Shown: positions 10,176-18,128 of the stretch, in pieces
How the letters are laid out: the number at the start of each line of letters is the position of its first letter
Numbering within the stretch: the first letter of the stretch is position 1
Source: Candidatus Cloacimonas acidaminovorans str. Evry
GTDB lineage: Bacteria; Cloacimonadota; Cloacimonadia; Cloacimonadales; Cloacimonadaceae
Assembly: GCF_000146065.2 (NCBI RefSeq)
Contig: NC_020449.1
Coordinates: 2,146,654 to 2,210,653, forward strand
Direction: 5' to 3'
DNA length: 64,000 nucleotides
Notes under the pieces: model-generated
What the model saw: the letters and a program-made list of their open reading frames with translations, nothing else
What the model was told of the DNA's origin: nothing
The model's database searches: none
Position numbers and translations under genes: made by a program

Positions 10176-10676
10176 ATGATAGAACTGAGAGAGGGCGATA
10201 TAACCCTTTTTGAGGGCGAAGCAATTGTAAATGCGGCAAATAGCTCCCTTTTAGGTGGAGGAGGAGTTGACGGTGCAATCCATAGAGCTGCCGGAAAATG
10301 TCTTTTAGAAGAATGTAGAACATTAGGTGGATGCAAAACCGGCGAGGCAAAAATTACCAAGGGTTATAACCTTAAGGCACAATATGTTATCCATACAGTT
10401 GGTCCTGTTTGGCAGGGGGGTAACTCCAGTGAAGCAGAATTATTGGCATCCTGCTATAAAAAATCGCTGGAACTTGCTGTTGAAAAAGGGATTAAGTCCA
10501 TTGCCTTTCCCAATATATCTACCGGCGTATACCGTTTTCCCAAAGAAGAAGCAGGCAAAATTGCTGTGGAAACAGTGCGGGAATTTTTGCCTCAACACCC
10601 TGAAATAGATGTTTATTTTTATTGTTTTGATCGGGAAAATTACGATATATATTGCAGGTTATTGCAGGAGAATTGA
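10176..10676 (+). CDS. Macro-domain ADP-ribose hydrolase
   Basis: A 166-aa single macro domain. The ADP-ribose-binding signature is complete: [24 protein letters not shown] with the catalytic-type Asn/Asp, then GPVW and [12 protein letters not shown]. Relatives such as E. coli YmdB and the MacroD group remove O-acetyl-ADP-ribose or protein mono-ADP-ribose. The start at 10176 is chosen because a near-perfect AAAGGAGGTG (10161-10170) precedes it; an in-frame ATG at 10119 has none. It stands alone, flanked by a repeat region and a convergent gene, with no ADP-ribosyltransferase or sirtuin partner in the window. Confidence 0.93.
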   Translation: MIELREGDITLFEGEAIVNAANSSLLGGGGVDGAIHRAAGKCLLEECRTLGGCKTGEAKITKGYNLKAQYVIHTVGPVWQGGNSSEAELLASCYKKSLELAVEKGIKSIAFPNISTGVYRFPKEEAGKIAVETVREFLPQHPEIDVYFYCFDRENYDIYCRLLQEN

Positions 10677-10826
10677 TTATAGGAGAGCAAGGACAAAAGA
10701 GATAGTTTACATAACATCGTTATGACAGCAGGAAATTTTCCGAGAGCTTGATGAGGATATCAACCTTCCGGAATTCTCAACTCTCTAAACCTTCTCCACC
10801 CTCTCAACCCTTTTTCCTGTTCGTTA

Positions 10827-12440
10827 TCACTTTAAAACAGCGGTAAATTGTTTGCGCATAATTTTCCCGCCACCGGCATTTTGCGATTCCCACAAAACAA
10901 TATAGAGACCGCGCGGGGCAAAATTGCCGTCCTGTTTGCAGCCATTCCAGTAAAGAACTCCCGCAGCATTTACCAGGGCATAATCTGCTACAGTACAAAT
11001 CTTTCTTCCGTTCAAATCGTAAATATTGCAGGTAATTCTATTGGTGGCAGAGGGAAAATTGTAGGCAAGAGATATTTTCTCTCCCGCTTTAGCGTTACAA
11101 GGGCTTCCTGATAAGACAACTTTTCCCAAATCGGGCAGTTCTGTTTGCGGCATACTGCTGTTGGGAAGTCCCGGAGTGCCACCTATTTCACTATAACAAT
11201 TTTGCCAAAAAACAGTGGAATCCGCAGTAACTCTTTCGCGGGAAACACCTTTTATTATTTCCTCTCCGGAATAAATCAAAGAATCCAAAATACCGGTTTC
11301 ATTTTTCAAAACCAGACAATCTCCCGCATTATTCAGATAAGTCCAACTCTCAGCTAAAATTATTGAAGCGGCAGGACACTCGGGATAACGCCAAATTAAA
11401 GCATCGGGATTTTGGCAGATAACAAAACAGCCACTTGTTGCAGGAAGGGAAAAACGGATTTTGGAAGTGGAATTATCTGTGATATAATAAGTTCCCTGAG
11501 AAATTTGGGCACCGTAAATTTCAATCCATTCCTGATTTCCGGATTCCGGATTAGCCAGAAACTCGTTGATATAAATGCCCTCTTCCATTTCAGGATTTAA
11601 GGGAACTAACAAAACATTATTGGTGGAATCAGGATCATCTACAAGCGATAATTTTACGGTTAAAGGCGAAGAAGCGCAGAAAAATGCCAGATTTACCAGA
11701 AGGGAATCCAAAGCTGGAATTGGAGCAATTGCCTGTTGAGCCAGTAACTCATTATTTTGAGTAACGGTTAACTCTGCCGATAAAATCGGAACAAGAAAGC
11801 TTAAATTTTTCAACCAAAGGTCAAGTTCAACATAATTATTCTCTCGCAAAACACTATAAGTTCCTAAAGCATAATCGCAATGAATCCGATTGGGCAAGCC
11901 GGGAGTTGGCTTTGCTTCCGCTATAAAATCCGTTTCACAATTATCGGTATCGTAGCCGTCGTAAATTCTTGCCAAAGAATAACCTGCCGGAACATCGGGA
12001 GCAAAATGCGTTCCTGCCAAATTATGATCATCAAATAACTGATTGGTATTGGGAGAATCATAAAGAACTGTATCGGTATAAGTTCCCTCAGGACTCACAT
12101 AGCGAATGCCATCCGTTTCACTTCCCCCGTTTTGAAAGCTGAAATTATAGTAAAGTTGAGCATTCAATATTGACGCTCCTCCAATTAGTAAATAGCGATG
12201 AGGACGCAATTCAAAAAAGGGAAAAGTGTATTGAAGAGTAAAAGAACTACCTCCGGAAAGGATTTTAGCTCCTTCCAACTGCACACTTGTGCTACCGTTA
12301 TTATAAAGTTCTATCCATTCCCAGCCCTCATCATTGCTAACTGGATCGTAACAAACCTCGTTAATTACAATTTCTGCCTTTAAAGCAAGGCACAAAAATC
12401 CCCAAAAAGCAAAGAGGACAATGTTCCTTATCCAAGCCAT
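10827..12440 (-). CDS. Secreted lamin-tail-domain protein with FlgD-like tail
   Basis: A 537-aa exported protein. A signal peptide of about 20 residues ends near LALKA. Two lamin-tail (LTD) domains are visible: INEVCYDP..WEWIELYNNG near the N-terminus and INEFLANPESGNQEWIEIYG mid-protein. A CARDB-like beta segment lies between them. The C-terminus has the FlgD-like fold used as a secretion/anchoring tail in Bacteroidetes-like bacteria (YNFPSATNRITCNIYDLNGR, then ..PRGLYIVLWES). It starts five bases after the glycogen phosphorylase stop, so they are probably co-transcribed. Its function is unknown; a surface or extracellular role is inferred. Confidence 0.8.
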   Translation of the reverse strand: MAWIRNIVLFAFWGFLCLALKAEIVINEVCYDPVSNDEGWEWIELYNNGSTSVQLEGAKILSGGSSFTLQYTFPFFELRPHRYLLIGGASILNAQLYYNFSFQNGGSETDGIRYVSPEGTYTDTVLYDSPNTNQLFDDHNLAGTHFAPDVPAGYSLARIYDGYDTDNCETDFIAEAKPTPGLPNRIHCDYALGTYSVLRENNYVELDLWLKNLSFLVPILSAELTVTQNNELLAQQAIAPIPALDSLLVNLAFFCASSPLTVKLSLVDDPDSTNNVLLVPLNPEMEEGIYINEFLANPESGNQEWIEIYGAQISQGTYYITDNSTSKIRFSLPATSGCFVICQNPDALIWRYPECPAASIILAESWTYLNNAGDCLVLKNETGILDSLIYSGEEIIKGVSRERVTADSTVFWQNCYSEIGGTPGLPNSSMPQTELPDLGKVVLSGSPCNAKAGEKISLAYNFPSATNRITCNIYDLNGRKICTVADYALVNAAGVLYWNGCKQDGNFAPRGLYIVLWESQNAGGGKIMRKQFTAVLK

Positions 12441-12445
12441 AAAAA

Positions 12446-14962
12446 TCAGGAATTATTTCCGTTGTTCAATTCCAAAGGCAGGGGTTTAATGCCCCAAATG
12501 TCATCGGCATATTCTTTGATCGCTCTGTCGCTGGAAAATTTTCCCACGCGTGCTACATTCAGAATTGCCTTAGTTATCCACTCTTCCCGGTTCAAATAGA
12601 ACTCATCAACTTTATTGGAGGTCTCTACGAAAGCGCGGAAATCAGCCATATTCAAATAGCTATCCCCATCTTCCATCAGTGCTTTCCAGATAGGTAAAAA
12701 GAGGTCTTTTTCGCCTTCCTCAAAAGTGCCATCAATTAAAGAATCCACAACTCTTTTCAGTTCAGGGTCGCTTTCATAATAACTGCGAGGATTGTAACCG
12801 CTTTGATTAAGCTCTTTCACCTCCTCTGCAGTCAAGCCAAAAATGAACATATTTTCCGCTCCAATCTCTTCAGCCATTTCAATATTGGCACCATCCAAAG
12901 TTCCTAAAGTTAAAGCTCCGTTTAAGGCAAATTTCATATTTCCCGTTCCACTGGCTTCATAACCGGCAGTAGAAATTTGAATAGAGAGGTCTGCAGCAGG
13001 AATAATCCTTTCGGCTAAAGAAACGCAATAATTAGGCAAAAAGACGACTTTTAAACGGTCTTTGATGTCCGGGTCTTTATTTACCACTTCTCCAATGTTG
13101 TTTATCAATTTAATCAAACGCTTTGCCAGAAAGTATCCTGGTGCTGCTTTTCCGGCAAAAATAACCGTTCTGGGCACAAAATTACCATTGGGATTATCTT
13201 TAATGCGAAAATAACGGGCAATTGTGCCCATCACATTCAATAATTGGCGTTTATATTCATGCAGGCGTTTTATTTGAGCATCAAAAAGGGAATTTACCTG
13301 CACGCGTATACCTGTTTCGCGATAAATGTATCTGCTTAAATGGCTTTTGTTTATATCTTTCACTTCGGCAAAAGAAGTGCGAAAATCAGGGTCATTTATA
13401 TATTTTTCAATACCGCGAATTTCCTCCAGATTGGTGATCCAACCACTACCTATATATTCGGAAATTAAGCTTGCCAATTGCGGATTACAGGTATGCAACC
13501 AAAGACGCGGTGTGATGCCATTGGTCTTATTTTGAAACTTTCCCGGGTATAATTCAGCCAAATCGGGAAAAATTCTTTCACAGAGGATTTTGGTATGTAA
13601 TTTGGCAACTCCATTCACAGTATGCGAACTATGAATTGCCAGTTGCGCCATTCTGATAGCTTTTCCGTTGGTTTCTTCAATAATGGAAAGATTACGCATT
13701 TTGGCTAAATCGCCAGGATACAAACGCATCACTTCTTCCATAACTACATTATTTATTTGATAAATAAGCATCAGATGCCGTGGCAGTAATTCTTCAAAAA
13801 GAGCAATACCCCATTTTTCCAGCGCTTCAGGCAAAATAGTATGATTGGTATAAGAAAAACAGCGCTTGGTGATTTCCCAGGCATTTTCAAAACTCATTCG
13901 TTCTTCATCAATCAAAATTCGCAACATTTCCGGAATAGCAAGAGCCGGATGCGTATCATTCAACTGAATGGCAATTTTATCCGCAAAGTTATTAAAACTA
14001 TGGTGATAGCGTTTCCAATGCGCAAAAATATCCTGCAAAGTGGCAGAAACAAAGAAATATTCCTGCTGTAAACGCAACATCCTGCCCAAATGAACATTAT
14101 CATTCGGATAGAGAACTTTGCTGATGTTTTCGGAAATGGTTTTCTTCTCCACTGCCTTTACATAATCGCCATTATTGAAATATTCCAAATCAAATTCAGC
14201 AGTGCTGGTTGCCTGCCACAAACGTAAATTATTCACATTATCCACTTGATAACCAGGAACAGGAATATCCCAGGCAACTGCCAGAACATCTTCCGTATCA
14301 ATCCAATGGTGTTCAATTCTGCCATCGGGAAGGGTCTCGCTGATAACCTTGCCCCCAAAACGCACACGGTAAGTTAGTTCCGGACGATTGATTTCCCAGG
14401 GACAACCATTTTTACGCCAATTATCAGGTTCTTCCACTTGATAACCCTGAACAATCTGCTGCTTGAAAATGCCATAATCATAACGAATACCATATCCATA
14501 AGCAGGATATGCCTGGGTGGCTAAAGAATCCATAAAACAGGCAGCTAAACGTCCTAAACCACCATTCCCCAATCCCATATCCGGTTCCAGTTCAATAATA
14601 TCTTCCAAAGAAATACCCATTTCCTTCAACATATCGTAAACTTCGTTATACACATCCAGATTGATTAAACTATTGGTAAGCATTCTCCCCAGCAAAAATT
14701 CCAGCGAAAGATAATAGACCTTCTTCACATCCTGCTTACGATATTCATATTGAGTGCGCAACCATCTTTCTATCAGCAGGTCTCGTAAACTGAGAGCTAA
14801 CGCATAATAAATATCCCAGGGCTTAACTGTTGTTATATCTTTTATTAATGAATATTCCAGATGATTCAGAAATAAGGACTTCAGTTCGCTCTCACATTCT
14901 TCTGCCTTGTCCGTAAAAAAGATGGAGCGATAGTCATTCTTTTGTATATAATCTTCTTTCAT
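12446..14962 (-). CDS. glgP: Glycogen/starch/alpha-glucan phosphorylase
   Basis: An 838-aa GT35 phosphorylase that releases glucose-1-phosphate from glycogen in the cytoplasm using pyridoxal phosphate. Seen: the N-terminal YYLSLEFLLGR and GNGGLGRLAACFMDS segments, the glucose-site motif IQLNDTHPALAIPE, RLHEYKRQLLN, and the PLP-lysine motif GTGNMKFALNGALTLGTLDG near residue 675. The length is typical. It is the 5-prime gene of a pair with the lamin-tail protein. No other glycogen genes are in the window. Confidence 0.97.
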   Translation of the reverse strand: MKEDYIQKNDYRSIFFTDKAEECESELKSLFLNHLEYSLIKDITTVKPWDIYYALALSLRDLLIERWLRTQYEYRKQDVKKVYYLSLEFLLGRMLTNSLINLDVYNEVYDMLKEMGISLEDIIELEPDMGLGNGGLGRLAACFMDSLATQAYPAYGYGIRYDYGIFKQQIVQGYQVEEPDNWRKNGCPWEINRPELTYRVRFGGKVISETLPDGRIEHHWIDTEDVLAVAWDIPVPGYQVDNVNNLRLWQATSTAEFDLEYFNNGDYVKAVEKKTISENISKVLYPNDNVHLGRMLRLQQEYFFVSATLQDIFAHWKRYHHSFNNFADKIAIQLNDTHPALAIPEMLRILIDEERMSFENAWEITKRCFSYTNHTILPEALEKWGIALFEELLPRHLMLIYQINNVVMEEVMRLYPGDLAKMRNLSIIEETNGKAIRMAQLAIHSSHTVNGVAKLHTKILCERIFPDLAELYPGKFQNKTNGITPRLWLHTCNPQLASLISEYIGSGWITNLEEIRGIEKYINDPDFRTSFAEVKDINKSHLSRYIYRETGIRVQVNSLFDAQIKRLHEYKRQLLNVMGTIARYFRIKDNPNGNFVPRTVIFAGKAAPGYFLAKRLIKLINNIGEVVNKDPDIKDRLKVVFLPNYCVSLAERIIPAADLSIQISTAGYEASGTGNMKFALNGALTLGTLDGANIEMAEEIGAENMFIFGLTAEEVKELNQSGYNPRSYYESDPELKRVVDSLIDGTFEEGEKDLFLPIWKALMEDGDSYLNMADFRAFVETSNKVDEFYLNREEWITKAILNVARVGKFSSDRAIKEYADDIWGIKPLPLELNNGNNS

Positions 14963-15353
14963 TCATTGCACCTTCTCTGTTCTTATGAACACTTTTCCAA
15001 CTGGGGAAAAGGGAATTGTTGTCAAGTAAAAAATGAGGAATTTACATTAGGGCACTGAAAATAACCAAAACACTGAGAAAAATGAAGAAAGCAAATATAA
15101 TTTATAATAATACAGATTTTAGGTCTTATAGCCATTATTTTGTCCCTTTCATACAGTTGATATCACTTGTTTATGTTTATACTACCATTCTCAAAAGCCG
15201 ACAAGGCACACGAAAAATTAATTCAGAAGCAAAATAATGAAATAAGCAGAATATCCCTTCCATTACCTAATTGGAAATGAAGTGTCAAATTGAGTTTGAC
15301 ACCTAAAATATGATGACTTTAACTGAAATTTTGCCTTATTTTACTCTTCATTC
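14963..15353. other. Gene-free interval with one perfect hairpin
   Basis: About 390 bases between two same-strand genes. A perfect 8-bp stem GTGTCAAA/TTTGACAC with a 5-base loop sits at 15282-15302, about 50 bases downstream of the DGC-domain gene. It may end that transcript, though the U-tract is poor. TTGACA is seen on the minus strand about 70 bases upstream of glgP, but a matching -10 is weak. Confidence 0.5.
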
Positions 15354-15770
15354 CTAATACATTATTTTATCTATCATTTGAATAATTATAGCAGGTTCAA
15401 AATCAAATGTTGCTTCTTTATCTATGCCAAATTCTGTCACAATTATATGCTTAAAACCCTTTATTCCCTTTTGCTCTAAGATTTTTTGCACACACGCAAT
15501 CGGACACCCGTCAATCACTAAATCCTGATTACCTTCCTGTTGAATTGTATTTTGTACTTCAAATTCACCAGCTGCAACTCCGGATGTACAACCCATTTTA
15601 TATTGATTCTTCAGATGCAATGTCTTCGCAAGCTCAAAAGAAATGACACCTACATTACTGGCTCCACTACATGCGTAAACTTTGTTTGTTGCTAAATTAG
15701 TTGCACACTTGCTATTTTCTTCTCCTGTATTACAATTACAGGAACAGCTACAAGTATTTTCATTTGTCAT
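15354..15770 (-). CDS. DGC-domain putative zinc-binding protein
   Basis: A 138-aa protein of the DGC family, named after conserved Asp-Gly-Cys residues seen here as VIDGCPIACV. The N-terminus is a dense Cys cluster (CSCSCNC), followed by KVYACSGASNVG and MGCTSG. The family is predicted to bind zinc or another soft metal and is often found beside ArsR-type regulators and thioredoxin-like genes; no enzymatic role is established to my knowledge. It lies 20 bp downstream of an arsR-type gene on the same strand, so the two form a likely metal- or redox-responsive operon. No transporter or arsenate reductase accompanies them. Confidence 0.85.
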   Translation of the reverse strand: MTNENTCSCSCNCNTGEENSKCATNLATNKVYACSGASNVGVISFELAKTLHLKNQYKMGCTSGVAAGEFEVQNTIQQEGNQDLVIDGCPIACVQKILEQKGIKGFKHIIVTEFGIDKEATFDFEPAIIIQMIDKIMY

Positions 15771-15790
15771 TTTTCACCTCTTATTTTGAT

Positions 15791-16072
15791 CTAATATTTA
15801 ATTTGGGACAAACAATTATAAAAGTTCAGCACACAGGGACATAGCAGATTATACCAGACCTGATTATTCACTTTGTGACTACATATTAGTTTAGCATTTT
15901 TTAGAACAGCTAAATGCCTGGAAACGGTTGAGATATCCGTTCCGATCTGTTTCTGCAATTCACATACGCAATATTCCTTTTCAGCAAGTAAATCCAGAAT
16001 AAATAATCGTGTCGGATGTGCCATCGCTTTCATTATTGTGCTCATATATTGATACTTAGGATCATTTTTCAT
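15791..16072 (-). CDS. ArsR/SmtB-family transcriptional regulator
   Basis: A 93-aa winged-helix repressor. It contains MAHPTRLFILDLL (helix 1-2), the metal-sensing ECVCEL-type segment read here as EYCVCEL (C35, C37), recognition helix DISTVSRHLAVLKNA, and the wing NQVWYNL. The tail adds CPC at 78-80 and C87. The C-x-C in the alpha-3 position is the As(III)/soft-metal sensing type of known ArsR proteins. It is the first gene of a two-gene operon with the DGC protein and probably represses its own promoter. Confidence 0.92.
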   Translation of the reverse strand: MKNDPKYQYMSTIMKAMAHPTRLFILDLLAEKEYCVCELQKQIGTDISTVSRHLAVLKNAKLICSHKVNNQVWYNLLCPCVLNFYNCLSQIKY

Positions 16073-16096
16073 ATATTCATTTTCCTTTAATTTTCA

Positions 16097-16133
16097 ATTT
16101 GGCAAAATAGGCAAATTTGTCAAGGAAAACGAT
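16097..16133 (-). promoter_or_regulatory. Putative arsR promoter/operator
   Basis: On the minus strand TTGACA (complement of 16128-16133) is followed by an inverted repeat, AATTTG then ten bases then CAAATT, occupying the -35/-10 spacer. This is a typical place for an ArsR-family operator. The -10 hexamer is not clear. The placement is inferred. Confidence 0.45.
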
Positions 16134-16289
16134 GGTAAGGATAATATAAGATACATTATAAGACCGTTGAACAATAAGGGATGAGGACATAACTGTGATA
16201 ATTTCTGACTAAGCGGAAGAAATATTCAAAAAAAGGAAATATTTTTATCTGATATTTACTTTTTGCCTTTTCCAAACCCTCTTTTTCGC

Positions 16290-16326
16290 TTTGTAAAAAA
16301 ATCTCGGTGCTCTCGGTGAAAAAAAA
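16290..16326. repeat. Single arm of the CTCGGTG repeat family
   Basis: The sequence TTTGTAAAAAAATCTCGGTG is followed by CTCTCGGTGAAAAAA. It matches arms of the long palindromes at 26011-26140 and 59884-60040. It lies between the divergent arsR and DUF234 ATPase genes. Confidence 0.65.
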
Positions 16327-16372
16327 CCAGCGGAATGTAATTTCATAACCTCAGCTTATAATTATGATCATC

Positions 16373-16414
16373 AAACATAATGATTGACAAACATAATGAT
16401 TAAAAAAGTATAGT
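16373..16414 (+). promoter_or_regulatory. Promoter with 13-bp direct repeats before the DUF234 ATPase
   Basis: AAACATAATGATT occurs at 16373-16385 and again at 16389-16401 (16-bp period). A TTGACA at 16384-16389 lies across the repeats, and TATAGT at 16409-16414 gives a 19-base spacer, slightly long. The repeats overlap the core promoter, so they look like a regulator site (inference). Confidence 0.4.
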
Positions 16415-16441
16415 CCCGAATACAAAATAATGAGGTTTATT

Positions 16442-17809
16442 ATGGAATTCTTAAACAGACACACTGAAATGTCTATACTTAAGGAAGAGTTAGCGAAAAA
16501 GGAAAGCCGGTTAGTTATGCTTTATGGACGTCGTCGGGTCGGAAAAAGTGCTCTTTTACAGAACTTAGATATAAAGGACAGGATTTATTACCTGGCAGAT
16601 ATCAATGCTGCAGAGGTTCAGCGAGCTTTTTTTGCTGCTGAACTGACAAAGTTTATTCCCGGTTTTAATTCTGTTCAATATCCGGATTGGTTCACTTTTT
16701 TCCAGCAGGCAAACCGGCAATTGACAAAGAAAATAACCCTTATAATAGATGAATTTCCTTATCTGGTGAAAAGTTCTCCCGAATTACCCAGCGTTCTGCA
16801 AAAGATAATTGACCTCAAACAGAATTCTATGTTTCATATAATTCTTTGTGGCAGTTCGCAACAGATGATGCAAGGTGCGGTTCTGGAAAAAGGTTCTCCT
16901 CTTTTTGGCAGAGCCCAGAGGATTATCAAACTCCAACCCTTGGAGTGTTACTGGTTGCAACAAGCTTTAAATGTTACTCCTGTTCAGGCAATAGAAGAAT
17001 ATTCTGTCTGGGGAGGAATTCCACGCTATTGGGAAATAAGAAATGAATTTCAAAGTATGTGGGAAGCAATCAGAGAGGCAATTCTTGATCCTTACGGTAT
17101 ACTCTATGAAGAACCCTTCCATTTATTTATGGATGATCTTAGTGGGGCTGTGCAGCCTATAAGTATTGCTTCTTTAATCGGAATGGGCTGCAATAAGCTT
17201 TCTGAAATAGCTGGCAGATTGAATAAACCAGCTACTAATCTAACCAGAGCTATACAAGTTCTGATTGACACCGGTTATATCAAAAGGGATATCTGCTGGG
17301 GTGAGAATTATAAGAACAGTAAAAAGACCTTATACCGTCTGGATGATCCTCTAACCAGATTCTTTTTTACTTTTGTAGTTCCCAACAAGTCCAAATTGAA
17401 CAGCAGACAAATAGCAATCGTGGAAAAGGAAATTAAAAACCGTTGGCAGGTTTATGTTTCTGAGACCTGGGAAGAACTATGTAGACAACGCATAGTAAAA
17501 CTTACAATTAATAACACAAGTTTCCTTCCGGCACAGCGTTGGTGGCAACAAACAAAAACCGGAAGCCAAACGGAAATAGATATCATTGCTGAATCTGTAG
17601 ATAAAAAGGATTTGCTTGTTGGTGAAGCAAAATGGCAGAAAAAAATAAAACCGGAAACCATATTAAGGGAACTGGAACAGAAAATTACTGCTCTACCTCT
17701 TAAAAAAGAATATCAACATATCTACCGTTTAGTAATGCTTCCGGAACTTGAATTTGCAGTACAGGGAGATATTGTTTTTGCAGGAGCAGATTTTGTGTGT
17801 GGTAAGTAG
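16442..17809 (+). CDS. DUF234-type AAA ATPase with nuclease-like C-terminal domain
   Basis: A 455-aa protein of the archaeal-type ATPase family. Walker A GRRRVGKS spans residues 29-36 and Walker B LIIDEFPYL is near residue 105. A sensor region (FHIILCGSSQQMM) and a winged-helix segment (CNKLSEIAGRLNKPATNLTR) follow. The C-terminal DUF234 domain carries a PD-(D/E)xK-like pattern (QTEIDIIAE then VGEAKWQ). The start at 16442 has GAGG six bases upstream; the ATG at 16430 does not. Physiological function is unknown for the family. It stands alone in an accessory-looking stretch. Confidence 0.88.
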   Translation: MEFLNRHTEMSILKEELAKKESRLVMLYGRRRVGKSALLQNLDIKDRIYYLADINAAEVQRAFFAAELTKFIPGFNSVQYPDWFTFFQQANRQLTKKITLIIDEFPYLVKSSPELPSVLQKIIDLKQNSMFHIILCGSSQQMMQGAVLEKGSPLFGRAQRIIKLQPLECYWLQQALNVTPVQAIEEYSVWGGIPRYWEIRNEFQSMWEAIREAILDPYGILYEEPFHLFMDDLSGAVQPISIASLIGMGCNKLSEIAGRLNKPATNLTRAIQVLIDTGYIKRDICWGENYKNSKKTLYRLDDPLTRFFFTFVVPNKSKLNSRQIAIVEKEIKNRWQVYVSETWEELCRQRIVKLTINNTSFLPAQRWWQQTKTGSQTEIDIIAESVDKKDLLVGEAKWQKKIKPETILRELEQKITALPLKKEYQHIYRLVMLPELEFAVQGDIVFAGADFVCGK

Positions 17810-18128
17810 TGAGATGGTGAACGGTGAATAGTGAAAGGTTAAAGGTTAATCCTGAATAAGCAACACAGATAAATTAAAATTATCATAAAATCTCTGTGTT
17901 TTCGTTGTATAAATACAATCTCTTTCTCTCTTTGTAAAATAAATCTCTTTTCCTCTTTGTAAAAAATCTCGTTCCCTCGGTGTTAATAATAATCAGCAGC
18001 ATCTGAACAAAAATAAAAGAACATATTATTTTACTTGACGCCATACCCTTCTTCAAATATTAAACACTTTATGAGTAATTAATATATCTTATTATAAGTT
18101 AGGAACTAAGTTTTCTCAAGGAGGAAAT
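17810..18128. other. Intergenic with CTCGGTG-like degenerate repeat and promoter
   Basis: After a GTGAAAGG-like purine run (17810-17850), positions about 17890-17985 hold degenerate TCTTTGTAAAA / TCTC..CTCGGTG units of the same family as at 16290. The promoter of the following secreted-protein gene occupies 18035-18063. Confidence 0.55.
18035..18063 (+). promoter_or_regulatory. Sigma-70-type promoter of the 1418-aa protein
   Basis: TTGACG at 18035-18040, a 17-base spacer, then TATTAA at 18058-18063. The start codon is about 65 bases downstream, with an AAGGAGG Shine-Dalgarno close to the ATG at 18129. Confidence 0.65.
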
